Assembly (NCBI GenBank): GCA_944472155.2
Contig: OX235275.1
Location: forward strand, 25,286,865-25,350,864
From: Trichobilharzia szidati
Taxonomy: Eukaryota; Platyhelminthes; Trematoda; Strigeidida; Schistosomatidae
Length of the DNA stretch: 64,000 bases
Direction of reading: 5' to 3'
Below, one piece after another: positions 1 through 8,890 of this stretch. The first letter of the stretch is position 1; every line of letters starts with the position of its first letter. A program made the position numbers and the translations under genes. A model generated the notes under the pieces. It was not told where the DNA came from. It saw nothing but the letters and a program-made list of their open reading frames with translations, and ran no database searches.

Positions 1-75
1 GTGTTTCGTCATTATTCAGGACTCTTCATCAGCGGGCAGTCACTGGGGTTCAAACCCGAGCCTTTCAGATAAAAG
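1..75 (-). repeat. SINE-A fragment at window edge
   Basis: Antisense SINE-A piece. It shows the reverse complement of the GAAAC hammerhead-like segment followed by the reverse complement of the B-box (GGTTCAAACCC-like). It is cut by the window edge, so its full extent is unknown. Confidence 0.6.
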
Positions 76-147
76 GACAGCTGATAGAAAAACATTCAAC
101 CACTGTAAACTGGTTCAGTAATTCATGAATTTACAAGCATTCGTTTG

Positions 148-405
148 TTGTAGAGATTCGATCGATTGGATAGACAGGATTTCATCTTGAGCTGACATCA
201 GTAAGAGAACCATTGAAAAACCGACAGCCTAGTTTGGGGGCTCTTCAGCAGTGATGCCCAACCATCACAGGGTTTTGAACCCCGAAACTGATGTACAGTA
301 CTCTGTGCAAGTTTTCCAATGATTCTCTTACTGATGTTAGCTCATTGTGAAATCCTTCAACCAATCAAACAAAATCCTTACAAAACCAATAATTAAAAAA
401 TAATC
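148..405. repeat. SINE-A inverted composite (minus then plus)
   Basis: Bases 148-290 read as antisense SINE-A (tail, then body, then a B-box-like motif near 275). Bases 291-405 then read as sense SINE-A from just after the predicted hammerhead cleavage point to the tail. The tail is followed in the same orientation by the head of the next SINE-A copy at about 408, so the sense part and the next copy form a head-to-tail junction. Confidence 0.65.
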
Positions 406-407
406 TG

Positions 408-758
408 ATGTTCACTAGCGACTGGCCCTATTCAGGCAATCATCTTGGGAAGCCGTGACCAGGAGGGTACTGCAGGTTGAAGGTGAGGCAGTAACTCATC
501 CAAAAAGACAATGCGAATTGGTCGCGCTTTGTCATGAATTGGCAGAAGTTAGAACTCATGAGGTGGCCATTGGATCGGGTCGCAGTGAGTGGCTTAATGG
601 TCTGTGAGCTTGGTAGCCTTGATGCCAGAAGGTCCTGAGTTCGAACACCTGTGGCGAATGCGTGCTGCTGAAGAGTCCCAAACTAGGGAGAGACAGTAGT
701 TCAGTACTCTCCAGTGGATTTGCAATGGTTTTCTAACTGATGTCAGTTCATGATGAAT
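408..758 (+). repeat. SINE-A, nearly full length
   Basis: Sense copy with the SINE-A head (ACTAGCGACTGGCC), an A-box-like TGGCTTAATGGT at about 590, a B-box GAGTTCGAACACC at about 640, a decayed hammerhead segment (CTGCTGAAGAGTCCC) and the conserved 3' body containing TTCTAACTGATGTCAG. It is expected to be transcribed by RNA polymerase III if active. Divergence from other copies suggests it is old. Confidence 0.75.
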
Positions 759-966
759 TGTGCTTCGGTGGCACGCGGTATAATGCTCGCTGACCACGCA
801 TGCGGTTCGAGGTTCCATCCCTGGCTGACGCACTCCTATAACTCGCTAAGCCATTAATAAGATTGGTAAAAAAGGAGGGTTGGGCTGGAGGCTAGCAACC
901 GAAACTTCAAGCCTTTAGTTTGAAGCCTAATGTTCCACTGGGAACGTAAAGGTATAAAAAATATTG
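759..966 (+). repeat. SINE-B
   Basis: tRNA-like head starting TCGGTGGCACGCGGT, with B-box GGTTCGAGGTTCC-like at about 803. The body contains GGCTAGCAACC. The 3' tail (TGAAGCCTAATGTTCCACTG) matches the last bases of the RTE elements in the window. Other copies lie at 58095-58345 and 63205-63442. Confidence 0.75.
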
Positions 967-974
967 AAGAAATC

Positions 975-1240
975 ATTATTATTATTATTCTCTTGGGTTC
1001 CAAGTGGAATGTACGGCTTCAGCAGAACGCCTCCACTTCCACCTATTCTCAGTGGTCCTCTTCACCTGGGCTGACGACTGCCTATAATCTTTCGTCTCCT
1101 ACCCAATCGATCTTCTCCATGTTATCCCATTTCTTCGATTCCTGTTTGCGTCCCACTCAAGCGGTGGCGTTTACTCTACATTCTCCTCAGTATATCCAAT
1201 CCATCGCCATTTTCTTCTACACATTTTCTGAACGATAGGT
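975..1240 (-). mobile_element. RTE-like LINE, 3' end fragment
   Basis: Reads as an antisense RTE 3' end. The (ATT)n tract at 977-992 is the reverse complement of the (AAT)n tail, and the C-terminal coding region follows (the MERRW-type motif and the WRWIG-type motif on the minus strand). It is 5' truncated, as is usual for target-primed insertion. It abuts SINE-B with no visible spacer. Confidence 0.7.
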
Positions 1241-1274
1241 TCTCAATTAGTTTGTTCCCTTAGTTTCTTGATGT

Positions 1275-1805
1275 TTGTTTCTTATTTTGTTTTTCAAACT
1301 TTTCAAAGAAGAAAGTCATCCGAACGTTAACTTCACAACAGGATATGAGGAAAATGGAACCATTAAACTCCTTAATGTTCCTCTGATGAAAAGGACTGAT
1401 GCCACAATCGAAAGATCTATATTCAGAAAGTTTTCAAAGACAGAACAGTACATACACTTTGAAAGCTTTGTTCCAATACAGCATAAACAGAAATTAGTCA
1501 GAACACTGTTCAACAGACCACGAAAAATATGTTCCTACAGTACAACTGAACATGAAATAAAGATACTGAAGGATATTTTATATCAGAGTGCATATCCTGA
1601 AAAGTTCATTGATAAATATATTCCGAAGAAATGAGACCTTGCCAAACTATCGAAACAGTTCCGAAGAAATCTATGTATATTAATTTACCATTCCAAGGAG
1701 ATGATGTACAAGAGGTAGTTAAATGAAGACACGATAAAGATATCAGGAGAACTTATTATACTGCAAAACTTGTCTTTCTTATCATCACCAAACGGATGCT
1801 TCAAT
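1275..1805 (+). mobile_element. Penelope-like element A, central coding fragment
   Basis: The reading frame 1275-1634 (119 aa) corresponds to the segment between the PLE reverse transcriptase and the GIY-YIG domain. It contains SIFRKFSKTEQYIHFESFVP, RPRKICS and a YPEKFIDKYI-type segment. Homology continues past the stop to about 1800 (ETVPKKSMYINLPF-type region) with in-frame stops. The same region is seen at 39850-40260 and on the minus strand at 60310-60700. The element is broken at about 1805 by an RTE insertion and resumes as 3' UTR at about 2746. It is not functional. Confidence 0.8.
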
Positions 1806-2745
1806 GATTTTCCTGATTGCAGTAGACTGGATAATGCGACAAACAGCGGGCAATGAGGAAACGGGCATAAAATGGACTCACACAAAAAACTTGGAGGATC
1901 TCGACTTCACCGATGATATATGTCTGATTTCCCACAAACTGGAAGATATGCAAGCGAAAAGCAATAAGTTGGCAGAAGAAGCATCAAAAAAAGATATGTA
2001 TTCAGGTGAACATAGAGAAAACAGAGGTGATGAAGATTCCTGGACAAGAACAACAACAACAGACAACGATCAGCATAAATGGGAGTAACCTGAAACAAGG
2101 AACCCCCTTTACCTACCTGGGAAGCATTGTTTCAACTACAGGCGGAACTGACGAGGATATCAAAGCAAGAATCGGAAAAGCAAGACAAGCTTTCATTTCT
2201 CTCAAGCCTGTGTGGAGGTCAACAGCACTCAGCATCAAAAATAAGATCCGGATTTTCAACTTCAATGTGAAATCAGTGCTACTCACTATACGGATCAGAG
2301 ACTTGCACTGCGCGTTATAAAGAGCATCTCAAACAAACTACAGACCTTCATTAACAGTTGTCTTCGCTCAATACTCAAGATCAGATGGCCAGTCAGAAAA
2401 GATCAGCAACAGAGGTCTCTGTGAGCAAACCAACCAGGAACCGATTGTGAAACAAACAGGGAGGAAGCAATTGAAATGGAGATGGATTGGCCACACTCTG
2501 AGAAAACAACCATCAGGTGACATCACTAGACAAGCCAATGCTCGAGTGGAACTCGGCCGAAAGGGAAGCGGCGAGTTGGTCGTCAGTGCAAGGGTGACTT
2601 GGAGGAGGTCATGTGAAGAGGAGATGAAAGCATGTGGGCAGACTTGGAGCCAGGTGAAGACTCTAGCAGAGAACCGAACGCAATGGAGACGCACGGCTGA
2701 AGCCCTATGTTCGTCTAGGAATTAAAGGAAACAATAATAATACGT
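1804..2745 (+). mobile_element. RTE/SR2-like LINE, 5'-truncated copy (family 1)
   Basis: Encodes the C-terminal half of an RTE-type ORF2. A degenerate active-site region (TDDICLISHKLEDMQAKSNK, normally FADD) is at about 1910-1970. A glutamine-rich spacer is at 2047-2062. YLGSIVSTTGGTDEDIKARI follows, then the thumb/C-terminal region ending WRRTAEALCSSRN at 2722. Frameshifts occur near 1990-2010, 2290 and 2400. The element ends in an (AAT)n tail, typical of RTE. The closest described family I can name is Schistosoma SR2 (RTE clade). The copy sits inside a PLE and replaces its GIY-YIG coding region. Confidence 0.85.
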
Positions 2746-3243
2746 TTTATATATTAACTGTTATTGGTATCAATAATAATACTATTAACACTTTATTCTA
2801 CCTCTTATTATTATTCCTGATTCACTTAGAAATATCTTTTATCAGTAGCACTATCTTAACTCGTTTCAACATTATTAGTCTATCACTATTACTATTAAGA
2901 TTACTCAGTCCGCAATTCTTGTTGTATTTAAGTTTATTTTTCTCTAATGACTAAATGTTTATCTAAGTGATGCGATTGAAACGTATAATGCATTTTTATC
3001 TTAATTTGAATCTCTAATACTCCCTTCCCCAAGTTATCTATTAGAATATGGCTTGAAAAATATCCACACCTGTCGCTTTGTATGATTAATTCAATGTAGT
3101 TTATTTGCTTATCAGTTTTATATCTTCCAGTCTAATTCTAATGACATGTATATATATATCCTTGTATGTAGAGTGACATTCAGCAGCTGAAGAGTGCTTC
3201 CACAGAAATTTGACCAATGCATTAAATCCTGCTTTACTGACAT
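2746..3243 (+). mobile_element. Penelope-like element A, 3' UTR after RTE interruption
   Basis: Starts ACGTTTTATATATTAACTG and resembles the 3' UTRs at 40628-40990 and, on the minus strand, 59456-59928 (shared ACTCGTTTCAACATTATTA-like and TTCAGCAGCTGA-like segments). A decayed hammerhead-like segment with GAAATTTGA lies at 3179-3235. It is cut at the 3' end by an antisense SINE-C. Confidence 0.7.
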
Positions 3244-3247
3244 ATTT

Positions 3248-3440
3248 TTATTTTTTTAAAATTTTGTTATAGCTTGATTCCACACAGTATTTTGGTACAA
3301 GTATGAAATTTTCAGCATTTGATATCGGTAGCCCAAATTTAGCAGGCCGACCATAGATATCAGGTGTGCGTCGGCGGGGGATCGAACCCCGGACCATGTG
3401 CATGGTCGGCGAGAGTCCTAACCGCTGTGCCACCGACGCA
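3248..3440 (-). repeat. SINE-C with tRNA-like head
   Basis: Antisense copy. The tRNA-like domain occupies 3368-3439 (72 nt). Its acceptor stem GCGTCGG/CCGACGC has 7 perfect pairs, and its T-arm CGGGG-TTCGATC-CCCCG has 5 perfect pairs. The A-box region is GGCACAGCGGTTAGG. The anticodon arm is not normal, because a short palindrome (ACCATG..CATGGT) occupies it, so this is a SINE head and not a functional tRNA. The body runs left to an A-rich end. Sister copies are at 27745-27905, 53578-53757 and 60822-61018. Confidence 0.8.
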
Positions 3441-3447
3441 CAAAGTA

Positions 3448-3520
3448 CGCACCCACCAAGGTTTGGACCCAGGACCTTCTGGTTACAAGGCGAGCTCGTA
3501 GATCGTTGAGCCACTGGGAA
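3448..3520 (-). repeat. SINE-A head fragment
   Basis: Antisense tRNA-like head only: GGTTTGGACCC B-box complement, TTACAAGGCGAGCTCGTAGA and GAGCCACTGGG A-box complement. It directly abuts the SINE-C head. Confidence 0.65.
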
Positions 3521-3639
3521 ATATATGTTTTTAAACTAAATTTGAGTCAGAATGAAGGAGTGATAGAGTTAGCAAGCAAGCGAGTGAGAAAGCCAGTAAG
3601 TGAGTGTGAGAAAGAGCAAGAAAATGGGGTAAAGCTGTC

Positions 3640-4555
3640 TTTCTTCTAACAAAAAGAAGATTAGACAAGGTGAAAAAATGACACTTCTATGAACAGTTCG
3701 ATTTTGAAAAGAAGAACTAAGTGTTCATCTGCTTCTCATACAAAAACAGAAGCAGTATCACAAAAGATTGACAAGTTGATGAAAGGATCAATAAAGAGAT
3801 GCTTCCCTGCAGTTAAGCTTGTGACAAACTATACAGCACTACATGGTCTATAAGCCAATTCAAACTGGATAAATACCTTGCTGATGTTACTTCCAACTGC
3901 ATTTATAAATTTATGTGCACTTGCGGCAGCAGATTCATTAAGAAGGACAGAAAGAAACTTATGCTGCAAAGGAAGCAGATATTTACCAGACACCTTGTGG
4001 ATATGGGTCATTTTGTCAAGATTCCCAAAGAGAATCTAGTACGATTTGCTGAAGCAGTTTGCAATCAATCTTCTCAGACCAAACTTATGCGCAAAGACAG
4101 AGAGAGAGAGAGGTGTAGTCAATCTCTCACTCCATTGATAACCGTATTACTTTCATTACACTGTGATTAGGCACACGCACACTAGTGAGTTCAGTTCACT
4201 AAGCAAGTTTCCAATTTGATGAACTGTAACCTTCTTGAAGAGCCTTGTTGACACTAGCCAAGCTAACACTGTTTATTAGATTTTTCTGTTTTCTGTCTTC
4301 TCTCATCCCTCCTTCCCTCCCTTTTTTCATATTTTGATAGCATATTAATTGATGGTAACTTAAACTAAAAATAATTGTATTACTTATATTCCGGATGCGT
4401 TCATCTTATAATGTTTTTATTATTACCCTTCAAACATTGAAGTATGAAATGTTATTATTGATAACCATTGTAATTTCACCAGGTAGTTTGAAGTAGCTGA
4501 TGAGGGGAACCTGTGAAATAGAATGCTGATATCACCCTATACTGCAAATCTGGTC
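3640..4555 (+). mobile_element. Penelope-like element B, GIY-YIG end and 3' UTR
   Basis: Decayed PLE C-terminus. Fragments in several frames read KGSIKRCFPAVKLV, then CIYKFMCTCGSRFI (the position of the GIY-YIG core, with the YIGR replaced) and FAEAV near the stop at 4168. An open frame 3913-4170 (85 aa) covers part of it. A 3' UTR follows with CTGATGAGGGGAACC..GAAA at 4498-4519, a hammerhead-like string. A related copy is at 53940-54420. Confidence 0.65.
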
Positions 4556-4602
4556 TTTCTTTCACTATCTAGATTTATCAATGGAACCAAATGTATGAAT
4601 AA

Positions 4603-4992
4603 TCCGGTTTTGGTTACAGGATTTCATCATGAGCTGACATTAGTTAGAGAACCATTGGAAAACCTGCCAAGGAGTACTGGACAGCTGTTTCGCCCTAGTC
4701 TAGGACTCTTCATCGGTACGCACCCATCCACCTCCAGGGTTCGAACCTATGACCTTCTGATTACAAGGCGTGCTCGCATAACATTAAGCCACTGGGACCC
4801 GACCCAATGGCCAGCCCATGAATTCTAACTTCTGCCAACTCACGATATAGCGCAACCGCTAGCCAATGTCTTCGGGGGCGAGTATTTGTCCTCACACCCG
4901 AACTGCTGCATCCAACTGGTCACGACTTCCCACCGGAACCCCAGGTAACTACCTACCTGAATAGGGCCAGTCACTAGTGAGCATCTCATTGA
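4603..4992 (-). repeat. SINE-A, nearly full-length antisense copy
   Basis: Contains all SINE-A blocks in reverse: AGGATTTCATCATGAGCTGA tail side, GTACTGGACAGCTGTTTCG (complement of the hammerhead stem III side), GGGTTCGAACC B-box complement, GAGCC-like A-box complement at about 4785, and the outer head ending AGTCACTAGTGAGCATC. The head passes directly into another SINE-A tail at 4993-5030 in the same orientation, making a tandem junction. Confidence 0.8.
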
Positions 4993-5030
4993 TATTCAAG
5001 TGTTGATTTGTAGGGATTCAGTTATTATTT
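4993..5030 (-). repeat. SINE-A tail joined in tandem
   Basis: Antisense tail (TTCAAGTGTTGATTTGTAGG) immediately following the head of the preceding copy. The tail-to-head spacing equals that at about 385-425. Confidence 0.55.
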
Positions 5031-5297
5031 TACTGTGTCTGTTTTACTCTGTCCAGAAAATGATTCTACAACCGTCTGTCTAACTTTAAAGACGCTATTT
5101 CAAGTTGTTGTTGTTCTTTTTGTTATTTTTGGTGAGAAACAAAAATTTTTGCAATGCCAAATTGACAAAACTATGTGAGCACTTGTGAGCAGAGCATACA
5201 TACACGGACACAAATACAAGCATGCAGAATAAACACATACTGAAACGTGAAAACAACTATTTTTTATGAACCACATGAATAGTGCTCAGTTCAAATA

Positions 5298-5703
5298 TTC
5301 ATTATCTAAGTATTGGTTTGTAGAGATTCGATCGGTTGGTTACAGGACTTCATTGTGAACTGACATCAGTTAGAGAACCATTGGAAAACCAGCCACAGGG
5401 AATACTGCCAGACAACCAGCTGTCTCATCAGCCTAGTTTGGAACTCTGCTTCAGCAGGACGCAACCACCTACCTCCGGGGTTCGAATCCAGGGTCTTCCA
5501 GTTGCAGTATGAGCTCGTACACCATTACTCAGCCACTGAGACCCTATCCAGTGGCGCGTGAATTCCAACTTGTGCCAATTCACGACATAACCCAACCACT
5601 AGCTATCTGTTGTACTCTACTGTCCAGCACTACCAGGTATGCCAATAGTTCTCTAATCGATGTCAGCTCATAATGAAATCCTCTAACCCATTCGTTATCT
5701 AGC
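5298..5703. repeat. SINE-A tail-out inverted pair with target duplication
   Basis: Antisense SINE-A from about 5310 to 5625 is followed directly by a truncated sense SINE-A from about 5626 to 5690. Tails face outward on both sides. The left flank ATTCATTATCTA and right flank ATTCGTTATCTA differ at one base and look like one target-site duplication around the whole composite. Confidence 0.65.
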
Positions 5704-6069
5704 TGGCGATTTGTAATTTACTCAGTTTGAAGTGTCAAACAACCTCGTCAGAGTTTCCTTCGGAAAATGAATTCACTCAGATAAAAGCAATTTTAGCACG
5801 AACAAAATGCCATTTTTTTAGCTGTAAAAACAATTAATTAGATATTTGGGAAATGATTTGGGCAGGAGCACAATTTGAAATCAATAGCCAACACGAAATC
5901 TTCTAGTTTACGATCTAAAAGTACAGTCTGACGCCAGATCAGATATCTAGGCAAAGTTGAAGAAAAAGGCTAGAAGAGAACTAAGCAACAACACTGGCAA
6001 CTGCTGGGGGAGCGGAACAAGGATGGACAGTCATTCAGAGTCTGGAGTATACAGGGTGGCTGTTTTGTC

Positions 6070-6300
6070 TTAGAGTTTTTTAGACTTTTCAGAAGCAGGC
6101 CACCAATAGTCGAACCAGATACCTTCAGGTTACCAAACTGAACTAAATGACCATTCAGTTACTTGAGCCAGAATTCAGTTACCCTGGAATTTAGATCTTG
6201 TTAATTCATATTTCGGCACTGCCCTCAACAAGCATTCAGTTTACCACTGACATGATGGACTGTACTGGTCACGATTTCCTTCAATAATAGATTCACGACC
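6070..6300 (-). repeat. Degenerate SINE-A-like copy
   Basis: Retains a B-box complement (AGTCGAACCAGAT) and the SINE-A head string TGTACTGGTCACGATTTCC. It is heavily diverged. Confidence 0.45.
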
Positions 6301-6319
6301 CCAAAAGACCGTAGATTTG

Positions 6320-6590
6320 TGGGAATTTAGAACAATTAGACGGTTGGAGACAATTGGCAGGAAACCTTGCCTGACCTAAGTTTTGTGCTTGTCGGCAGCC
6401 TTGGAGGAACTCATGTTCCTTCTGAGACTCGGACTTGCGTCACTCAGTACTGTGGTCAGAGACGTCACCACTGAATTCTATCAGTCAAGTTTCCAATGTC
6501 GGCACCATTCTAGGTAGTTCGCCGTCATGCTACACACTGGTTTGATGATATTAAATGGTTTCGTGCTAGTTGGTATTCATCACATCAGCA
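6320..6590 (-). repeat. SINE-D, antisense fragments
   Basis: Complement of the SINE-D tail (GACGGTTGGAGACAATTGGC), then a decayed hammerhead and promoter region. A second antisense hammerhead-like piece at about 6555-6585 reads on the minus strand as CTGATGTGATG..CAACTAGCACGAAACC. Facing the sense SINE-D at 6600-6878, it forms another tail-out inverted arrangement. Confidence 0.55.
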
Positions 6591-6599
6591 AAGCGTATC

Positions 6600-6878
6600 A
6601 ATGACCTTAAAAGGACATGAGATCCTAGTAACTAGTGTCCAATAAAAGTATCCAGCACAGTCCTACAGGAGGTCATTTGTCAATCTGAATAGCTCAATGG
6701 TGACGTCTCTGGCTGAAAGTGGCACCGGTTGACACGGTTTTGAATCTCAGAATGGACATCCATTCCTTCAAGGTTGCAGATACGCCTAGCTGATGAGTGC
6801 CAACTAGCACGAAACCTAGGTCCAGACATGGCTTCCTGCCAACTGCCTCCAACCATCTAACACCAACAACTCAAAGTA
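6600..6878 (+). repeat. SINE-D, sense copy
   Basis: Contains the A-box-like TAGCTCAATGGTGACG at about 6690, the B-box-like TTTTGAATCTC at about 6742, a well-preserved hammerhead core at 6790-6822 and the tail CCAACTGCCTCCAACCATC. The only other long sense copy is at 25650-25905. Confidence 0.7.
6780..6832 (+). ncRNA. Hammerhead ribozyme motif in SINE-D
   Basis: CTGATGA (6790-6796) is followed by stem II GTGC-CAACTA-GCAC (6797-6810, four perfect pairs), GAAA (6811-6814), the six-base palindrome CCTAGG as a minimal stem III, and TC completing a GTC cleavage triplet at 6820-6822. The conserved core bases are all present. Stem I between the sequence before 6790 and after 6822 is weak (G-C closing pair, then bulges). 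The layout matches the SMalpha hammerhead of schistosomes, which also has a six-base loop in stem II and almost no stem III. Activity is inferred, not shown. Confidence 0.65.
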
Positions 6879-6889
6879 ATGTTTTTGAG

Positions 6890-8030
6890 TTTTAATAATA
6901 ATAATAATAATTTACTTTATTCCAAAACAGTACTTGTGATACAGAATGGAATTCTCAGCATTTTTACTACAGTAGTGCATCCAGTTAGTACATTATCAAT
7001 AAATAAAATTCCTCATAGATTAAGGAAATCTCAGTTCATTATGACAACAACATATTGGCATGTCGGTAGCAAAGGTAAAGCTGAACAGTGTTTGAAGGTG
7101 ATAGAAAAGTAGGAGCTGTCATATTCACTGGCGTAAGCGAAAGAAACAAAGCAGCACATAACGGAAAAAAAGAGAAAAAAAGAGAGGGAAAAGGAAAAGA
7201 AAGAAAGGAAATGTTGTACCTATAAGTGATATAAGTTGGAAAGACGAGATCCAATTTTTCTACTGACTATTTAATAAGTTACAAGTTTCATGCCTAATGC
7301 TTTCTTTATCGCACAGAACACGAGCTAAGTAGGGTATGGTTGAGTTTTTGTACTTCCTAGTGCGAGCATATAGTTTTCTATATTGACTTCTGGTTCTGCC
7401 TGATGAGATGCAAAGGGAGAGTTGTGAATGAAGAGAGTGGTGTGAGTTAGAAAAAATGGATTTGGCCCATTTTTCACATGAGTCCATGTGCCTGTCAACC
7501 AGAATATTAACAAGCTGGTTAAGTGGCACGTTGCTTACCCTGCTGACAACCTTTAACACCCTACGTATTAAGATATAGTCCTTCTTCAGTAGCCCTGGAA
7601 AAACTAAGGGGGAACAGTAGAGAATAATAGGCAGGATGCAAGAGTTAACGAATTGTAGGAGAAAGGGTTAGGTTATTCCAGAATGTCTTAACTTCTTGAC
7701 GTAGAAAGTAAGACGGAACATTTTCTTAGAAGTCATCAAGATATGAGACGACCAGGAAAGATTAGCAGATAGAATGACACCCAAGGTATTTGATTTACGA
7801 CTTGGTTTCTATTTTAGTGCCATCTATGTTGCACACCTCGTGAGAGCCGTGAGTTCCGAAATCAGATAAAACAACTGTCTGCTATTCTCTCTCCTCACAC
7901 CCTATTTTTTTTCTTTTAATTGTTCTGAGACTGTGACGTCAATAAATTTTACGGTCTGATTTAGACAAGACAGTTGGTAAGTATGCATCCAAGGTTTACT
8001 TTTTCGTGAGAATTTTAAGTTTGTTTCAGG
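6890..8030 (-). mobile_element. CR1-like non-LTR retrotransposon, 3' part
   Basis: On the minus strand, scattered frames between 8030 and 7600 give IKYLG near 7790, VILSANLSWSSHI, KKMFRLTFYVKKLRH and VNSCILPIILYCSPLVFPGL, the C-terminal part of a LINE reverse transcriptase. An open frame 7559-7260 (99 aa) continues with RRVLKVVSRVSNVPL and RTRKYKNSTIPYLARVL. A 3' UTR runs to an AATAAA-like signal and an (ATT)n tail on the minus strand at 6893-6911. The subfamily (SR1/SR3/Perere-like CR1) is my best guess; only the 3' half is present, with frameshifts. Confidence 0.7.
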
Positions 8031-8099
8031 TTTGGTCACAGATTTATAACGTTAGTTAGAGAATCACTGTCGGTGATTCCTTTCTCTGTCTCTCTGTCT

Positions 8100-8890
8100 C
8101 TCTCTGTTGAATTCCCACCCAGCCCTGTGACCTGAAAGTCCTCGGGTTCAATCCTTCTAGTGATGGGTGAGTTGATGGGTGCGTGCTGTTGAAGAGTGCC
8201 ATGTGCTGGGATGAAATAGCTATCCATTACACTCTGCTAGTCTTTAATGATGCTTGGCAGGAATTCGATCTGATTGGTCTTATGATGTCATCATCATAAT
8301 CAACTGATATTGCTTAGAGAACCATTGGAAAACCAAACACAAGGAGTACTTCCAAACAGCCATTTCTTCCTATTTTGAGACTCATCATCAGTATGCACCC
8401 GGCAGGTTTCGGACCCATGACCATCTTGTGGTTACAAAACTTTATTCAAATAGGTGTGTGGTGGTTACCTGGGTTCTGTTGAAAATTCATAACCATGGGG
8501 GTATAGCAGGTCGGCGGATATATATTAGGACAAATACTCGCCACTGACGACGTTGGTTAGTGCCAGTTGTGCTATATCGTCAATTGGCAGAAGTTTGAAT
8601 TCATGGGATAGCTTTTGGATTGGTGGGTCCCAGTAGCTGATTAATAATGGTCTAATCAAGCTCGCTGGCCTTATAACTGGAAAGTCCTGGATACGAACAC
8701 CTGTGTGAAGTAGATACACTCACCGAAGACATGTGTCGAAGGTAGAGAAGGCTATATATCACTCATGGGTTGATGAAGTACTGAGTTCGATCCCCTGTGG
8801 GTGCAGTCACATATGCGTGCTGCCTGCTGAAGAGTACTTACTTGGACGAAACAGCTATATCCAATACTCTTGGCAACACATACACACACA
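8100..8890. repeat. Cluster of old SINE-A copies in both orientations
   Basis: Three to four decayed SINE-A pieces: sense at about 8100-8260 (B-box GGGTTCAATCC, hammerhead remnant TGTTGAAGAGTGCC), antisense at 8262-8440, sense at 8455-8720 with the outer head GGTTACCTGGGTTCTG, and another sense body at 8755-8890 (CTGCTGAAGAGTACTTACTT, GGACGAAACAGC). Order and overlap suggest repeated insertion into older SINEs. Confidence 0.55.

Noticed and set aside
3368..3439. A functional tRNA gene
   Set aside because: Acceptor stem and T-arm pair well but the anticodon arm is not tRNA-like, and the same domain recurs at the head of a SINE body in several places.
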